Positions 26,087-35,751 are shown, numbered from the stretch's first letter. The stretch is DNA of 64,000 nt from an uncultured Bacteroidales bacterium (GCA_937926785.1 CALBBQ010000035.1:1-64000), one strand, 5' to 3'. Numbers and translations: made by a program. The notes: generated by a model not told the origin, from the sequence alone.

Positions 26087-27259
26087 ATGAGCAATAGCAA
26101 TTTCCGATACGATCAACGCGGAGTATCTGCCTCAAAAGATGATGTTCATAAAGCGATCCAAAATCTCGATAAAGGATTATTTCCCAAGGCATTCTGTAAA
26201 GTTGTACCCGACTACTTAACCGGTGACCCGGACTACTGTTTGGTGATGCACGCCGATGGAGCTGGAACCAAGTCTTCGTTAGCCTACATTTACTGGCGCG
26301 AAACGGGCGATTTATCGGTTTGGAAGGGAATAGCCCAAGATGCCATTGTAATGAACATCGATGATCTGCTGTGCGTAGGGGTTACCAGTAACATAGTGCT
26401 TTCCTCAACCATTGGCCGAAACAAGAACCTCATACCCGGCGAGGTGATTAGCACCATAATAGAGGGAACCGAAGAGTTTTGTGAGGCCATGCGGAGCATG
26501 GGCATAAACATCATACTTACCGGCGGCGAAACCGCCGATGTGGGCGACCTGGTTCGAACCGTTATAGTGGACTCCACGGTAACCGCCCGGATTAAACGCA
26601 GCGAGGTGATTTCAAATGGCAACATCCAAGATGGGGATGTTATCATTGGCTTGGCCTCTTACGGTCAAGCCACCTACGAAAAGGAGTACAACGGGGGAAT
26701 GGGTAGTAACGGTCTCACATCGGCTCGGCATGACGTATTTGGCCACTACCTGGCCCAAAAATATCCCGAGAGCTTTGACCCGGCTTTACCTGATAGCCTG
26801 GTTTACAGCGGTAAACTTCGGCTTGATGAACCGGTTGAGGGAACAGGCCTTACAGCCGGAAAGTTGGTTCTATCCCCCACCCGAACCTATGCTCCGGTTA
26901 TAAAATCAGTTCTTGAAAACTACCGCCCCGTGATACACGGAATGGTTCACTGTTCCGGCGGTGCTCAAACCAAGGTGATGAACTTTGTTGATAACCTTCA
27001 CGTGGTAAAAGATAACCTCTTCCCAATCCCACCACTCTTCAGGATAATCCAGGAGCAATCCGGAACACCATGGCAGGAAATGTACAAAGTCTTTAACATG
27101 GGGCATCGGTTCGAAATCTATGTTTACCCTGAGTTTGCCGACGATATTATTGCAATTGCCAGGGAGTTTAACATTGATGCCCAGATAGTGGGGTACTGTA
27201 CGGAATCAACTAGTAAAAAGCTTACCATCAAATCGCAGTTTGGCGAGTTTCACTACTAG
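26087..27259 (+). CDS. purM: phosphoribosylformylglycinamidine cyclo-ligase (AIR synthase)
   Basis: 390 residues. Closes the imidazole ring in purine synthesis (FGAM + ATP to AIR). PurM features: YDQRGVSASKDDV, VMHADGAGTKSSLAY, AQDAIVMNIDDLLCVGV, ILTGGETADVGDLVRT, GDVIIGLASYG, SNGLTSARHDVFG, and HCSGGAQTKV. Longer and more divergent than the ~340-residue E. coli enzyme, as is usual for Bacteroidota 'AIR synthase-related' proteins. Confidence 0.9.
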   Translation: MSNSNFRYDQRGVSASKDDVHKAIQNLDKGLFPKAFCKVVPDYLTGDPDYCLVMHADGAGTKSSLAYIYWRETGDLSVWKGIAQDAIVMNIDDLLCVGVTSNIVLSSTIGRNKNLIPGEVISTIIEGTEEFCEAMRSMGINIILTGGETADVGDLVRTVIVDSTVTARIKRSEVISNGNIQDGDVIIGLASYGQATYEKEYNGGMGSNGLTSARHDVFGHYLAQKYPESFDPALPDSLVYSGKLRLDEPVEGTGLTAGKLVLSPTRTYAPVIKSVLENYRPVIHGMVHCSGGAQTKVMNFVDNLHVVKDNLFPIPPLFRIIQEQSGTPWQEMYKVFNMGHRFEIYVYPEFADDIIAIAREFNIDAQIVGYCTESTSKKLTIKSQFGEFHY

Positions 27260-27263
27260 CCAT

Positions 27264-27294
27264 TTGGGGTAAAACCGATTAATGATTACCTTTG
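27264..27294 (+). promoter_or_regulatory. prfA promoter
   Basis: TTG (27264-27266), 20-base spacer, TACCTTTG (27287-27294). A complete consensus match, with the -7 element 19 bases before the prfA ATG. It begins just after the purM stop, so prfA-pyrF can be transcribed independently. Confidence 0.75.
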
Positions 27295-27295
27295 C

Positions 27296-27311
27296 CACAA
27301 TAATTATTGTG
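27296..27311. promoter_or_regulatory. 16-bp perfect palindrome over the prfA start site
   Basis: CACAATAATTATTGTG begins one base after the -7 element and ends two bases before the ATG, so it covers the expected transcription start. Position and symmetry are those of a repressor operator; the regulator is unknown. AT-rich composition makes chance symmetry more likely than for a GC-rich site. Confidence 0.5.
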
Positions 27312-27313
27312 AT

Positions 27314-28405
27314 ATGTCCGACAATACAATACTTCGCAAGCTGGAAGGGATCAGGCATAAGTTTGAGGAGATAGGCCAGCAAATTACCGACCCAGCCGTG
27401 ATGGCTGACATGAAGAAGTTCGTTGCTTTAAATAAGGAGTACCGACAGCTAGAGCCCATAGTTGCAGCCTACGAGAAGTACAAAAATGTGTTGAGTAACA
27501 TAGAATCATCCCGACAGATACTGGCCACTGAGAAAGATGAGGAGCTGCGTGAAATGGCCAAAATGGAGTTAGAAACCCTTACCGAGGAACAGGAAAAACT
27601 CGAAGAGGAGATTAAAATACTCCTTCTGCCAGCCGACCCCGAGGATTCTAAAAATGCGGTTATGGAAATACGTGCCGGTACAGGTGGCGATGAGGCAAGT
27701 ATCTTTGCCGGAGACCTATTCCGCATGTACACCAAGTTCTTTGAGAAAAAGGGTTGGAAGTATGAGGTTACCAGCTTCTCGGAGGGTACCGTGGGGGGAT
27801 ACAAGGAAATCATCATGAACGTTACCGGTAACGGGGTTTACGGTGTGCTCAAGTACGAATCGGGGGTACACCGCGTACAGCGCGTCCCACAAACCGAAAC
27901 CCAGGGGCGTGTGCACACATCGGCGGCTACCGTTGCAGTTCTGCCTGAGGCCGATGAGTTTGATATCGAACTTAAGATGGAAGACATCCGCAAGGACACC
28001 TTCTGTTCCAGCGGCCCGGGTGGTCAAAGCGTGAACACAACCTACTCGGCCATCAGGCTCACCCATATCCCTACAGGAATAGTGGTGCAATGCCAGGACC
28101 AGAAGTCGCAGATTAAAAACTTTGAGAAAGCATTGGCTGAACTTCGTACCCGAATCTACAACATGGAGTACCAAAAGTATCTGGACGAGATTTCCTCTAA
28201 GAGGAAAACAATGGTTTCAACCGGCGACCGCTCGGCCAAGATTCGTACCTATAACTACCCTCAGGGTCGTGTAACCGACCATCGCATCAACCTAACCCTT
28301 TACAACCTATCGGCCATCATGGATGGCGACCTTCAGGAAATTATTGACAAGCTTCAGCTTGCGGAAAATGCCGAAAGGCTCAAGGCTGCAGCAGCTGAAG
28401 AGTAA
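27314..28405 (+). CDS. prfA: peptide chain release factor 1
   Basis: 363 residues. Recognises UAA and UAG stop codons and triggers peptidyl-tRNA hydrolysis. The PxT recognition tripeptide appears as PQT in HRVQRVPQTETQGRVHTSAA, and the catalytic GGQ in FCSSGPGGQSVNTTYSAIRL. Normal length. Twelve bases separate it from pyrF. Confidence 0.96.
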   Translation: MSDNTILRKLEGIRHKFEEIGQQITDPAVMADMKKFVALNKEYRQLEPIVAAYEKYKNVLSNIESSRQILATEKDEELREMAKMELETLTEEQEKLEEEIKILLLPADPEDSKNAVMEIRAGTGGDEASIFAGDLFRMYTKFFEKKGWKYEVTSFSEGTVGGYKEIIMNVTGNGVYGVLKYESGVHRVQRVPQTETQGRVHTSAATVAVLPEADEFDIELKMEDIRKDTFCSSGPGGQSVNTTYSAIRLTHIPTGIVVQCQDQKSQIKNFEKALAELRTRIYNMEYQKYLDEISSKRKTMVSTGDRSAKIRTYNYPQGRVTDHRINLTLYNLSAIMDGDLQEIIDKLQLAENAERLKAAAAEE

Positions 28406-28417
28406 ACCATAACTAGT

Positions 28418-29251
28418 ATGACAGCCCAGGAACTTTTTAACCAGATCAAGCGCAAGCGCAGCTTCCTATGTGTGGGGCTCGACACTGAACTCACTAAAAT
28501 CCCGGAGCATCTGCTCACCAAGGACGATCCCATGTTCGAGTTCAACAAAAAAATAATCGAGGCAACCCACGACCTGGCCATAGCCTACAAGCTGAACCTG
28601 GCATTTTACGAAGTTCACGGCGCTGCGGGTTGGAATAGCCTGGTTAAAACGGTGAAGCACATCAAGAACCATCACCCGGAGATTTTTATCATTGCCGATG
28701 CAAAGCGTGGCGATATTGCAAGCACGGCAAGGATGTATGCTAAAGCATACTTCCACAGCCTGGGCTGCGATGCCGTTACTGTATCGCCTTATCTTGGGCA
28801 GGATTCTGTGGTTCCCTACTTGCAGTACGAGGGTAAGTGGACCATTCTGTTGGCCATCACCTCTAACGAAAGCTTCAAAGACTTCCAGCTGATTGAGAAC
28901 CGGCAAACCGGAAACCGGGTGTTTGAAGATGTTGTGCTCATGTCCATGCACTGGGGTAGCGATGCCAACATGATGTACGTGGTGGGTGCTACTCACCCTG
29001 AGTTTTTTGCCGCTGTCCGCAAACATGCCCCGCACCACTTCCTGCTAGTGCCAGGTGTTGGCGAACAAGGCGGTAGCCTGCAAAAGGTTGCCGAGCATGG
29101 ATTAAACGACCATTGTGGCCTAATCGTTAACTCCTCCCGCGGTATAATCTATGCCGATATAACCGGAAACTTTGCCGTAGAAGCCCGTAAACGAGCCCTA
29201 AAACTCCAGCAAGAAATGGAAGAACTCCTGAAAGGCAAAGGGCTGATATAG
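28418..29251 (+). CDS. pyrF: orotidine 5'-phosphate decarboxylase (group 2)
   Basis: 277 residues. Decarboxylates OMP to UMP. The catalytic Lys/Asp motif is [19 protein letters not shown], and [13 protein letters not shown] plus [11 protein letters not shown] are typical of the longer (~275) type found in mycobacteria and Bacteroidota. Probably cotranscribed with prfA. The stop lies one base from the convergent gene's stop. Confidence 0.95.
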   Translation: MTAQELFNQIKRKRSFLCVGLDTELTKIPEHLLTKDDPMFEFNKKIIEATHDLAIAYKLNLAFYEVHGAAGWNSLVKTVKHIKNHHPEIFIIADAKRGDIASTARMYAKAYFHSLGCDAVTVSPYLGQDSVVPYLQYEGKWTILLAITSNESFKDFQLIENRQTGNRVFEDVVLMSMHWGSDANMMYVVGATHPEFFAAVRKHAPHHFLLVPGVGEQGGSLQKVAEHGLNDHCGLIVNSSRGIIYADITGNFAVEARKRALKLQQEMEELLKGKGLI

Positions 29252-29252
29252 G

Positions 29253-30365
29253 TTAGTTCTCGATGATTTTTTTCCCAAACCACCCCCAAAAGGCCCGATG
29301 AAATTTCTCGCCGGCTTCTCCGGCGTACATATCCAGGTAGGTTAAGCGGGAGGGTTGATTGGGTACAAACCTGATGTACTCATCTTTGCTGTAAAGCAGT
29401 ATGGGCTCAGGATGGAACTGTACCCCAATTACGTTTGGATACTTAGTGTGAGCAATGGCCTCCACAATCTTTCCATCAACCGAACTGGCAATTACCTTTA
29501 ACCGCCATCCCAGCTTATCAACTCCCTGATGATGGCTGCTCAGAACCCATGGCCGCTCACGACACATTGATTTAATTGGCTCATTTTGAATATCAATCTG
29601 ATGAAAGTTCCCCCAAACCACCTTCTCATCCAATGAAAAATTTACAAAGTAGTTCCGATGCAGGCTGTTAGTCTGCAGTAAAAGGGCATCTTCTACTGTG
29701 GTAATTCCGTAAACCTCTACTGGAATATCCTGAATGAGGGTTCCCCCGGCAGCTACATTCATTGACTGCATACCCAGGCAAATGCCCAGTACAGGCAGCA
29801 ATGGTTTTGCCTCGAGCAGGGGAGTGAATAGCGTATCGCGCCGGCTGCCAATTAAATGGAACAGAAATGAAATTTCGAAGTGGTGTCGCGCAGGATCGGT
29901 TATTTGGGTTAAAAGCGATGTTTTTTCTCCGTAAATGGAAGGGGGTATATCGGGGCCACCGGTGAAAATGATGCCATCGCTAACGCGAGTCAATCGGGCA
30001 AAAAGTTCGGAACACTCATTCACCCTGAATATGGCATTCTCGCTGATGGGTTCCTTAACCGGAAGTAGCCTGAAGTTCTCCAGCTTATTCTTTTTAATAT
30101 ACTCCAATGCTTTGGCATAGTCATACTTCTCCGATGTATGGTAAACTCCAACTACCTTGACCGAAGAAGGTAAAGGTAGTATTCGGTTTTCGATCAGATA
30201 GCTGAATGTTTTTATATTGTTCTCGGTGGGATGTACTAACACCAGCACCCTGTCGTTTTTACCAATATCATCAATTCCAATAACGATATCAGTGGTTTTG
30301 CTGCATGAGAAAACTACAGCAAGGACTATCCCAGCAAGCAGTTTTCGCTTTAATTTGATTTCCAT
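29253..30365 (-). CDS. envelope class I glutamine amidotransferase-like lipoprotein (peptidase C26)
   Basis: 370 residues. A signal sequence ends in a plausible lipobox (MEIKLKRKLLAGIVLAVVFSC), so it is probably lipid-anchored. The body is a PuuD-like class I GATase fold: GIIFTGGPDIPPSIYG, nucleophile Cys in VLGICLGMQSMNVAAGGTLIQDI, SSHHQGVDKLG, and catalytic His-Glu in GVQFHPEPILL. Family members cleave gamma-glutamyl bonds. An extracytoplasmic location would be unusual and suggests action on gamma-glutamyl peptides or peptidoglycan-derived D-Glu bonds (inference). Lies 17 bases downstream of the M28 peptidase gene, probably one operon. Confidence 0.85.
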   Translation of the reverse strand: MEIKLKRKLLAGIVLAVVFSCSKTTDIVIGIDDIGKNDRVLVLVHPTENNIKTFSYLIENRILPLPSSVKVVGVYHTSEKYDYAKALEYIKKNKLENFRLLPVKEPISENAIFRVNECSELFARLTRVSDGIIFTGGPDIPPSIYGEKTSLLTQITDPARHHFEISFLFHLIGSRRDTLFTPLLEAKPLLPVLGICLGMQSMNVAAGGTLIQDIPVEVYGITTVEDALLLQTNSLHRNYFVNFSLDEKVVWGNFHQIDIQNEPIKSMCRERPWVLSSHHQGVDKLGWRLKVIASSVDGKIVEAIAHTKYPNVIGVQFHPEPILLYSKDEYIRFVPNQPSRLTYLDMYAGEAGEKFHRAFWGWFGKKIIEN

Positions 30366-30382
30366 AACCGGAAGTTTTCATG

Positions 30383-31840
30383 TTAAAACTGATAGCCTAA
30401 GCTAAAAAGAAATGAGCTCGGAATAATTTTTGCCTCTCGTTCTATTGACTTTAAAGACATCTGCCGAACCATCTGAAAGTTTAAATTCATTAAGTTAAAA
30501 CCTATACCAAGTTGAAAGCCATAGCTCTCCTTAAGGATATTCTGGTTCATGCTGTAGGTGCCATCGCCAATTTTACCTGCAAAACGGTAGGAGTAATATC
30601 CCCCGCCTATAAGGTATAGGTTAGGTGCTAGCAGCTGCTGGTTTTTACCTCCAAAATACAAAAGTAAAGCTGCGGGAACAAGCACCTCATGTGATCGGTA
30701 ACGGCCATATTGATGTTCGGTTCCGCAGGTTTGGTAAAGAGCGCCAACCTGAAAATCGAGCGAGTTGGATAGCGCCATAACCGAGACCAGACCCGCATTA
30801 AAGGTAAATCCAGCCTTGGAGTTATAGAACCCATCCTTATAATCATGGAAAGTATTCCCGAGTCCAAACTGATAACCAAGAGTAACCCGGCTTTTCCGCG
30901 TAGCTTTGAATTGATTATCGGGTTGAAGTACATAAGCATTGGCAAGCTGAACTGTAGCTTCGGCAACAAAATTGGCAATTCTTGCCATTCCGTCATAGTC
31001 TAGTTTATCGGCATCATCTTCGGGTCGGTGGTAGGGCGAAACGGTTGATGTAAACACGTGCACTGCGGGTATCCCTTTGCTTCCAAAAGGTTGTGTATCG
31101 GTTTGAAGCTCAACTCTTCGTCCTTCCTTCTTCACTGCAATTCCATGTTTTAATGCCAGTTGGGTAAAGAACTGATGGCCGCGGGCAAGGGTTTTATTTC
31201 CTACCAGATCAACACCTCCATACTTGCTTAGCATACCCACCATGTCGAGGCTAAACATAAATTTAATACTATCAACAGGTAAAATACGCTCCCGAACCAG
31301 GTAAGTCGATCCAATCAGGCCAGCCTCTTCACCATCGAAGGCAACAAAAACTACTGATCGTTTCAGGCTATCCCTCTGCTGAACCAGCAAACCAGCAATT
31401 TCTATCATTGCCGATACCCCCGAGGCGTTATCGTCGGCTCCATTGTACACAACAGTTTTCCCATCAACCTGTTTGTAGGCTAAATGGTCATAGTGTGCGC
31501 CAAGCACAATAAACTCGTGCCTCAAAGCCGAATCGCTACCCTCAACCCAGCCAATGATGTTTGCTCCTTCGGTTTTCAGCATCATCCCCTGGCTAATGAA
31601 AGGATGAAGGTAGCTTCCCTTCCAAGGCTTTAGACCTATCGCCTCAAAGTTTCTTCCTATGTAGTCGGCTGCCATTCTGCCCCCCTGGGTTCCAAAACCT
31701 CTTCCCATTAGGGAGTCCGATGCCAGGATATACACGTGTTCCCTCAGCGTTTCAGCAGCCACATGCTGAGCCAAAGCTATACCAGTTGAAAGCAAAAGAT
31801 AAACAGCAGTTAAACTGATAATGAATTGTTTAATGCGCAT
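30383..31840 (-). CDS. secreted M28-family metallopeptidase with C-terminal barrel-like domain
   Basis: 485 residues. Signal peptide MRIKQFIISLTAVYLLLSTGIALAQ. Zn-aminopeptidase motifs: GAHYDHL (His), NGADDNASGV (bridging Asp), VAFDGEEAGLIGS (catalytic Glu pair), MFSLDMVGML (Asp), and SPYHRPEDDADKLDY (His). M28 enzymes are aminopeptidases or glutaminyl cyclases. After ~305 the last ~180 residues are amphipathic strands with terminal FLFSLGYQF, like a small outer-membrane beta-barrel. This extension is not part of standard M28. Upstream of the GATase-like lipoprotein in the same direction. Confidence 0.88.
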   Translation of the reverse strand: MRIKQFIISLTAVYLLLSTGIALAQHVAAETLREHVYILASDSLMGRGFGTQGGRMAADYIGRNFEAIGLKPWKGSYLHPFISQGMMLKTEGANIIGWVEGSDSALRHEFIVLGAHYDHLAYKQVDGKTVVYNGADDNASGVSAMIEIAGLLVQQRDSLKRSVVFVAFDGEEAGLIGSTYLVRERILPVDSIKFMFSLDMVGMLSKYGGVDLVGNKTLARGHQFFTQLALKHGIAVKKEGRRVELQTDTQPFGSKGIPAVHVFTSTVSPYHRPEDDADKLDYDGMARIANFVAEATVQLANAYVLQPDNQFKATRKSRVTLGYQFGLGNTFHDYKDGFYNSKAGFTFNAGLVSVMALSNSLDFQVGALYQTCGTEHQYGRYRSHEVLVPAALLLYFGGKNQQLLAPNLYLIGGGYYSYRFAGKIGDGTYSMNQNILKESYGFQLGIGFNLMNLNFQMVRQMSLKSIEREAKIIPSSFLFSLGYQF

Positions 31841-31978
31841 GTTATTTTGAGTTTCGTGAAATGGAAAATTTCATCAATGTATTCTTTCCGTAAAGTTATA
31901 ACCTTTTGAATTAATAGCCCTAGTGAGCAGGTAAAATTCGGGATGAAAATGAAGATTACTACAATGTATTTGTATAAA

Positions 31979-34906
31979 TTAGTTTTCCTGAGTTTTATAA
32001 GTCCATTTCAGAATGATACGGTAAAGTTCATCAATATTGATAGGTTTTGTTATGTAGTCATCACAACCGGCCTGAATCGCCTTTTTACGCTCATCGGGCA
32101 AGGCATATGCGGTTTGGGCAATTACGGGCAGACCGGGATACTTGAGTTTTAGAACACGGGTGGCCTCAATTCCATCCATCTCGGGCATCTTTATATCCAT
32201 AAGAACCAGGGTAATGTCTGATTGATCTTCCAAAATTTTGAGTACCTCTAAACCGTTTTTAGCCACAAACACTTTGGCATTGGCATTTTCAAGCGTTCTT
32301 TTCAGTAAGAGCATGTTCACATGGTCATCCTCTGCCAGTAAAATCTTGGCTCCCTTTAAATCAATCACTTCAGGCTGTTCCATAGTATCGTTCGATTGTT
32401 TGCTCGGTTTCGTGGTTTTTATATTAGGAATGGAAAAGTGAAAGGTTGTACCTTTCCCTAGTTCGCTCTCGTGCCATATTTTGCCACCAAGTAGTTCCAC
32501 CAATGATTTAGAGATGGAGAGTCCTAACCCTGTACCTTTTAATGAGTTAGGATTGGCCCCCTCAACCTGCCTGAATCGGTCATATATTATAGAGTGGTAT
32601 TCGGGGGCAATACCAATTCCGGTATCGCTCACCCAAAATCGAATATGTTTTCCCTCATTAGCGTACCCAACATCTATGCGCCCTTTCTCGGTAAACTTAA
32701 CTGCATTGTTTACCAAGTTATTTAGCACTTGGGCAATTTTTACATCATCCGATAGGAATATACAGTCAGCCGCGTTTTTTGAAGCATTTTGAATCTCCAA
32801 TCCTTTTTGCATTGCACTTGCATTGAAGAGCGAAATCACGTTCTGAACCTGCTCTTTTGCTGAAACGGGTAGATGGTTTACGGAAACCTGCCCTGCCTCA
32901 ATCTTCGATATATCAATGATGTCATTAATTATTGAGAGTAGGTGATGGCTTGAGTTTACTATAATATTGCTGAAAGTTGAAATTTGTTCCTTCGAAATGT
33001 TTGGCTGTTGGAGCAGCTGACAAAACCCTATGATGCCATTCATCGGAGTTCTAATCTCATGGCTCATGTTGGCCAGAAAAGCAGATTTAAGCCTATCGCT
33101 TTCCTGAGCTTTTTCTGTGGCTAGCATAAGCTTTTCGTTGATTTCACGCATGCGCTGGTTGGCCTCGTTTAGCTCCTCGTTCAAGGCCATGTACTCCTCG
33201 TTTTGTTCCTTAAGTTTCCGGTCGGTTTCAAGAACTCGTTGCTCGGCATTCTTCCTATCAGTAATATCGCGAAGATGTTCAATGATAAATTCAATTTCTC
33301 CATTACCAGATAGCACAGGATATGAGCTAGCCTCGATCCAAACATTCATTTCGGGAATGAACTTCTCAACCCACTCTGGTTTTTTAGTTTGAAGAACTAT
33401 GCGCGTTGCGCAAACATCGCAAGGATTTGTATGCCCAATAAGCTGATAGCACTTTTTACCTTTGATATCGTCGGGGTTTAAACCTAACATTTTATATCCG
33501 GCCTCGTTGTAGAAAACAACTGTTTGATCGGTTTTCTGCACTCCAATCACATCGGGTATGGCGTTAATCAGACTTTCAAACAACTTTTCGGAAAGCGCAC
33601 TTTGCCTCTCCGCCTGCAAAATTCGGTTTTCAACCTGTTTCCGGTAGGAAATGTCACGGATGATTGCCCAAAAGCCATCGGGATGTCCTACCTCATTGGT
33701 TACCAAGTAGGTTCGTAGCTCAATGGGAACCAAAGAGCCGTCCTTTCTGATATACCCCTTTTCATACAAATCGGAGTAGCCCCTTTTAAGAACGGTTTCT
33801 AAAATCCGGGTTTCCATTTGATGCCACTCTGGTGGGGTAATATCTCTGTAAGTTAGCTTAACCAACTCTTCCTCGGAATATCCGGTAAGCTCCAGGTAGG
33901 CTTTATTCCACTCCACAATGCGTCCTTGCATATCCACCCTGACATACGCATCGAGCAGACCCTCATGCAGCATCTTGTACTTTCGTAAAGCTGCTTTTTC
34001 AGCTATTTCTGCTTTACGTAACCGGGTCAGATCCACTCCCGTAAGAACAAGTTCGTTACTATCGAGCCATTTACCCTCCCATAGAGTATAAAGTACCTCT
34101 CCTGTAGGCCCATAAACTTCGGCATCAAAACTTATGTGATCAATATCTTGATAACGTGAATCTTTGAAATGCCTGCTTTTCAGCACCGAGGATATGCTCT
34201 TGCCAACTAAATCCATAGGTTTTAGCTGGAAAACTGACGCAAAGGATGTGTTAACATCAGTGATTATCGCATTTCTGTCAACTTTAACATAATAGCCCTT
34301 TATTTGCTCAAAAAATTGGTGATAAAATTGCTCCCTCTGCTTTTGCTTGGCTGAACTTTTTAAAATGCACTCTGCGCCCCGATATAGCAAAACCAGAACA
34401 ACACCAATAAATGTGTAGATTGCATACCACCCCCAGGGTGCATTTAAGTTTCCCTTTGTGGCGATCAACTCATATGTTGGGAAGGTCAGCATGAAGGCGC
34501 CCAAAACTGAGGCATAGAACTTCCAACTAGCCAAACGCCAAATCATTCTTCTGGCTACAAAACCCGAAACGAATAGCCAGGTAGTAGCAGAAACAATGCT
34601 AAAACTGAAATTGAAGTATACCAGGGCAGATATGGTTAGGATTAAGGATAAAAAGGCATTCCTGAAACCTCCAATAATCGCAACCGAAAAAACGACCAGC
34701 CCTACAACCTGTGGTGCTATGTATAAAACATTAAAATGATAGAGAAGAAAAAGCAATGCCACCGGTGGGATTGTGTTAGCAACTGGGCCAACCAGCCATT
34801 TTACCAATTTGTGTCTATTCCACTTAGTTAGTGCAAAAAAGTAAAATACTCCGCTAATTATTAGTAGCGAAACAGAAATGGCAAGAATGAAAGGGTAAAG
34901 TGGCAT
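31979..34906 (-). CDS. hybrid histidine kinase: multi-TM sensor, PAS domains, HisKA, HATPase, REC
   Basis: 975 residues. The N-terminal ~190 residues contain about six to seven TM helices. Three PAS-type domains follow, at ~200-300, 310-425 and 445-555 (YVKVDRNAIITDVNTSF, AYVRVDMQGRIVEWNKAYLELTGYSEEELV, GVQKTDQTVVFYNEAGYKMLGLN). The third carries a CDVC pair (HTNPCDVCATRI). A coiled coil leads to HisKA with the phospho-acceptor His in SHEIRTPMNGIIGF (~residue 612), HATPase_c (NLVNNAVKFTEKG, GTGLGLSISKSLVELLGG), and a C-terminal receiver with Asp in LVLMDIKMPEMDG (~900). There is no output gene next to it, so it is an orphan hybrid kinase. Confidence 0.94.
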   Translation of the reverse strand: MPLYPFILAISVSLLIISGVFYFFALTKWNRHKLVKWLVGPVANTIPPVALLFLLYHFNVLYIAPQVVGLVVFSVAIIGGFRNAFLSLILTISALVYFNFSFSIVSATTWLFVSGFVARRMIWRLASWKFYASVLGAFMLTFPTYELIATKGNLNAPWGWYAIYTFIGVVLVLLYRGAECILKSSAKQKQREQFYHQFFEQIKGYYVKVDRNAIITDVNTSFASVFQLKPMDLVGKSISSVLKSRHFKDSRYQDIDHISFDAEVYGPTGEVLYTLWEGKWLDSNELVLTGVDLTRLRKAEIAEKAALRKYKMLHEGLLDAYVRVDMQGRIVEWNKAYLELTGYSEEELVKLTYRDITPPEWHQMETRILETVLKRGYSDLYEKGYIRKDGSLVPIELRTYLVTNEVGHPDGFWAIIRDISYRKQVENRILQAERQSALSEKLFESLINAIPDVIGVQKTDQTVVFYNEAGYKMLGLNPDDIKGKKCYQLIGHTNPCDVCATRIVLQTKKPEWVEKFIPEMNVWIEASSYPVLSGNGEIEFIIEHLRDITDRKNAEQRVLETDRKLKEQNEEYMALNEELNEANQRMREINEKLMLATEKAQESDRLKSAFLANMSHEIRTPMNGIIGFCQLLQQPNISKEQISTFSNIIVNSSHHLLSIINDIIDISKIEAGQVSVNHLPVSAKEQVQNVISLFNASAMQKGLEIQNASKNAADCIFLSDDVKIAQVLNNLVNNAVKFTEKGRIDVGYANEGKHIRFWVSDTGIGIAPEYHSIIYDRFRQVEGANPNSLKGTGLGLSISKSLVELLGGKIWHESELGKGTTFHFSIPNIKTTKPSKQSNDTMEQPEVIDLKGAKILLAEDDHVNMLLLKRTLENANAKVFVAKNGLEVLKILEDQSDITLVLMDIKMPEMDGIEATRVLKLKYPGLPVIAQTAYALPDERKKAIQAGCDDYITKPINIDELYRIILKWTYKTQEN

Positions 34907-35154
34907 ATACTCAAATTTACATCATATTTTATTCCTTTTCAACGTTTAATGATATTTTTTGGATAAACTCCTTAGAAATTAACATTTATTTAATATTTTT
35001 ATATCATTGATTTACTGTTACTTAACAAATTCATCTATACTTTTATTGAAAAAAAAAATAAAAGAGAGGACAACGTTATAGATAACACTATACATTTGCA
35101 ATGAAATTTAAAACTTATTCTAGTTTTAGTTAAACAAACCCAAACATTTCGATT
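34907..35154. other. AT-rich divergent intergenic region
   Basis: About 250 bases between the divergent kinase and lipoprotein genes, with no gene. It holds a run of ten A at about 35049-35058 upstream of the lipoprotein -7 element, placed like an UP element, which would fit strong expression. Confidence 0.5.
35091..35098 (+). promoter_or_regulatory. -7 element of the lipoprotein promoter
   Basis: TACATTTG, an exact TAnnTTTG match, 56 bases before the ATG at 35155. No -33 TTG is evident; an A-tract lies upstream instead. Confidence 0.5.
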
Positions 35155-35751
35155 ATGAAAAAAACACTTTTACTTGGATTTGCAGCCTTAACCATGGTTG
35201 CGATGCTTTCGAGCTGCGGCAAAGTGCCCCAGGAAAAGATTGATGCTGCTAACGCAGCTATTGACTCAGCAAAACAAGCTGAAGCTGATGTTTACCTTGC
35301 TGCTGACTTTGCAGCTGTTCAGGACTCAATGAGCGCTGTTATGGCCGACATTGAAGTTCAAAAATCGAAGCTTTTCAAGAAGTTTGGACCTGCCAGTGAA
35401 AAGCTTGACCGTATTCTTACCATGGCTCAGCAACTCAAAGTTAACGCTGTAGCCAAAAAGGAAGAAGTTAAGAAAGAGTTAGAAGGCCTGATGACCGAAG
35501 TTGCCACCTTGATGGAAGAAAATGGCAAGCTGATGAAGAAGGCTCCTCGTGGTAAGGAAGGCGCTGCCGTTCTTGAGCAAATGAAGGCTGAAATGGCTGC
35601 TATTGAGACTACTGTAGCTGAAGCTAAGGGTCTTTATGACAATGGCAAGTACATGGACGCTTCTAACAAGATGAAAGCTGCAAAGGAAAGCGCTACCAAG
35701 ATCAACACTGAACTTAACGACGCTATTGCAAAAGTAAAAGGAAAGAAGTAA
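35155..35751 (+). CDS. helical (coiled-coil) lipoprotein ending in Lys-Lys
   Basis: 198 residues. Lipoprotein signal with lipobox LSSC (MKKTLLLGFAALTMVAMLSSCGK). The mature part is almost entirely predicted alpha-helix, rich in Ala, Glu, Lys and Met (AAIDSAKQAEADVYLAADF, KKEEVKKELEGLMTEVATLMEENGKLM). Near the C-terminus is a helix-turn motif AKGLYDNGKYMDASNKMKAAKE, and the last residues are KVKGKK. I recognise no named family. Codon use (many GCT/GCA, AAG) and a strong terminator suggest high expression. Followed by two L,D-transpeptidase genes; a Lpp-like tether role is an inference discussed in the findings. Confidence 0.85.
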   Translation: MKKTLLLGFAALTMVAMLSSCGKVPQEKIDAANAAIDSAKQAEADVYLAADFAAVQDSMSAVMADIEVQKSKLFKKFGPASEKLDRILTMAQQLKVNAVAKKEEVKKELEGLMTEVATLMEENGKLMKKAPRGKEGAAVLEQMKAEMAAIETTVAEAKGLYDNGKYMDASNKMKAAKESATKINTELNDAIAKVKGKK

